Assembly: GCA_022728415.1 (NCBI GenBank) | Contig: JAIJJM010000114.1 | Coordinates: forward strand, 1-6,981 | Length of the DNA stretch: 6,981 bases | Source: Collinsella sp. | Lineage (GTDB): Bacteria; Actinomycetota; Coriobacteriia; Coriobacteriales; Coriobacteriaceae | Direction of reading: 5' to 3' | In this document: one piece after another, positions 6,258 through 6,981 of the stretch | How the letters are laid out: the number at the start of each line of letters is the position of its first letter | Position numbering within the stretch: the first letter of the stretch is position 1 | Notes under the pieces: generated by a model | The model's input: the letters and a program-made list of their open reading frames with translations, nothing else | What the model was told of the DNA's origin: nothing | Database searches by the model: none | Position numbers and translations under genes: made by a program

Positions 6258-6981
6258 CGTTTGTACCACTGAGTCCGATCCCGTTAAAAGATCGCACCTC
6301 CATGATCTTCCTCCAGTACGGTCAGATCGACGTACTGGACGGCGCTTTCGTGCTGATCGACAAAACCGGGATCCGCACGCACATTCCGGTGGGATCGGTC
6401 GCCTGCATTATGCTCGAACCGGGAACGAGAGTTTCCCACGCGGCGGTGCATCTAGCCGCCACGGTGGGGACGCTACTGGTCTGGGTCGGTGAAGCGGGCG
6501 TTCGCGTTTACTCCTCCGGACAACCCGGAGGGGCGCGGGCAGATAAATTACTCTACCAGGCAAAGCTGGCTTTAACGGAAGATCTACGGTTGAAGGTGGT
6601 GCGCAAAATGTATGAATTACGTTTTCGTGAACCACCGCCAGCTCGCCGTTCAGTGGAGCAGTTACGTGGAATTGAGGGATCTCGCGTTCGCCAGACGTAT
6701 GCATTACTGGCGAAACAATATGGTGTGAAATGGAATGGTCGCAAATACGATCCTAAAGACTGGGAAAAAGGCGATGTTGTGAATCGCTGCATCAGTGCTG
6801 CTACATCATGTCTGTACGGTATATCTGAAGCGGCAGTATTAGCCGCGGGATATGCGCCCGCTATTGGGTTTATCCATAGTGGCAAACCGCTTTCATTTGT
6901 TTATGACATAGCCGATATCATTAAATTTGATTCGGTTGTGCCAAAGGCATTTGAAATAGCAGCGAGGCAACCCGCAGAACC
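6254..6981 (+). CDS. cas1: CRISPR adaptation integrase Cas1, N-terminal 242 residues (3' truncated by window)
   Basis: Cas1, with Cas2, captures prespacers and integrates them at the leader end of the CRISPR array; it is a metal-dependent DNA nuclease/integrase. The frame starts on GTG 6254 (VTFVPLSPIPLKDR, first residue read as Met) and stays open to the window edge, giving 242 full codons plus CC. K-12 Cas1 has 305 residues, so about 60 are missing. The N-terminal beta domain (to about 80) and the alpha-helical catalytic domain follow. Catalytic E141 (in RGIEGSR), H208 (FIHSG), D218 and D221 (VYDIADIIKFD) sit at exactly the K-12 positions. Most other residues are also identical to remembered K-12 Cas1, in contrast with the diverged Cascade genes upstream. 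The start overlaps the casE stop by 4 nt (GTGA). K-12 uses ATG here, so the GTG may lower expression. cas2 and the array are expected just beyond the window. Confidence 0.97.
   Translation, partial: MTFVPLSPIPLKDRTSMIFLQYGQIDVLDGAFVLIDKTGIRTHIPVGSVACIMLEPGTRVSHAAVHLAATVGTLLVWVGEAGVRVYSSGQPGGARADKLLYQAKLALTEDLRLKVVRKMYELRFREPPPARRSVEQLRGIEGSRVRQTYALLAKQYGVKWNGRKYDPKDWEKGDVVNRCISAATSCLYGISEAAVLAAGYAPAIGFIHSGKPLSFVYDIADIIKFDSVVPKAFEIAARQPAE

Noticed and set aside
1..6981. CRISPR array, insertion sequence, tRNA or toxin-antitoxin genes
   Set aside because: I saw no regularly spaced 28-29 nt repeats, no I-E repeat-like hairpin (GC-rich CCCCGC/GCGGGG type), no transposase and no cloverleaf. Essentially the whole window is cas coding sequence.

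Overview
The window is the core of a type I-E (Cascade) CRISPR-Cas locus of a gamma-proteobacterium, almost certainly a member of the Enterobacterales. All genes lie on the + strand in the order cas3 (3' part only), casA/cse1, casB/cse2, casC/cas7e, casD/cas5e, casE/cas6e, cas1 (5' part only). Two things point to the Enterobacterales: the visible part of Cas1 matches remembered E. coli K-12 Cas1 at most positions, with catalytic residues at the same numbers, and the gene order is the canonical E. coli/Salmonella one. The other Cas proteins keep family motifs but differ strongly from K-12. They resemble the second I-E lineage found in Salmonella, Citrobacter, Klebsiella and some E. coli. I cannot fix the genus from the sequence alone.

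Layout: 1-1608 is the C-terminal 535 residues of the Cas3 helicase-nuclease, from just upstream of the DEIH box to the stop. A 97-nt junction (1609-1705) follows. It has no convincing promoter, but it contains a 16-codon open frame with a good ribosome site whose stop overlaps the casA start. Positions 1706-6257 encode the five Cascade subunits with gaps of 10-11 nt or overlaps of 4-19 nt. At 6254 cas1 begins on a GTG overlapping the casE stop and runs off the window; cas2 and the CRISPR array would be expected beyond it.

How the genes work together: CasE cuts the pre-crRNA and keeps the 3' hairpin. CasD caps the 5' handle, six CasC coat the spacer, and two CasB bridge the belly. CasA reads the PAM and then recruits Cas3, which nicks and unwinds the target. 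Cas1, with Cas2, inserts new spacers. Every visible gene is open, with its diagnostic residues present, so the system looks intact as far as it can be seen.

This is a known system, not a new one. The points worth a second look are the possible leader peptide at the casA start, the sharp contrast between a conserved Cas1 and a diverged interference module, the altered PAM-wedge segment in CasA, and three co-oriented Chi octamers inside the operon.
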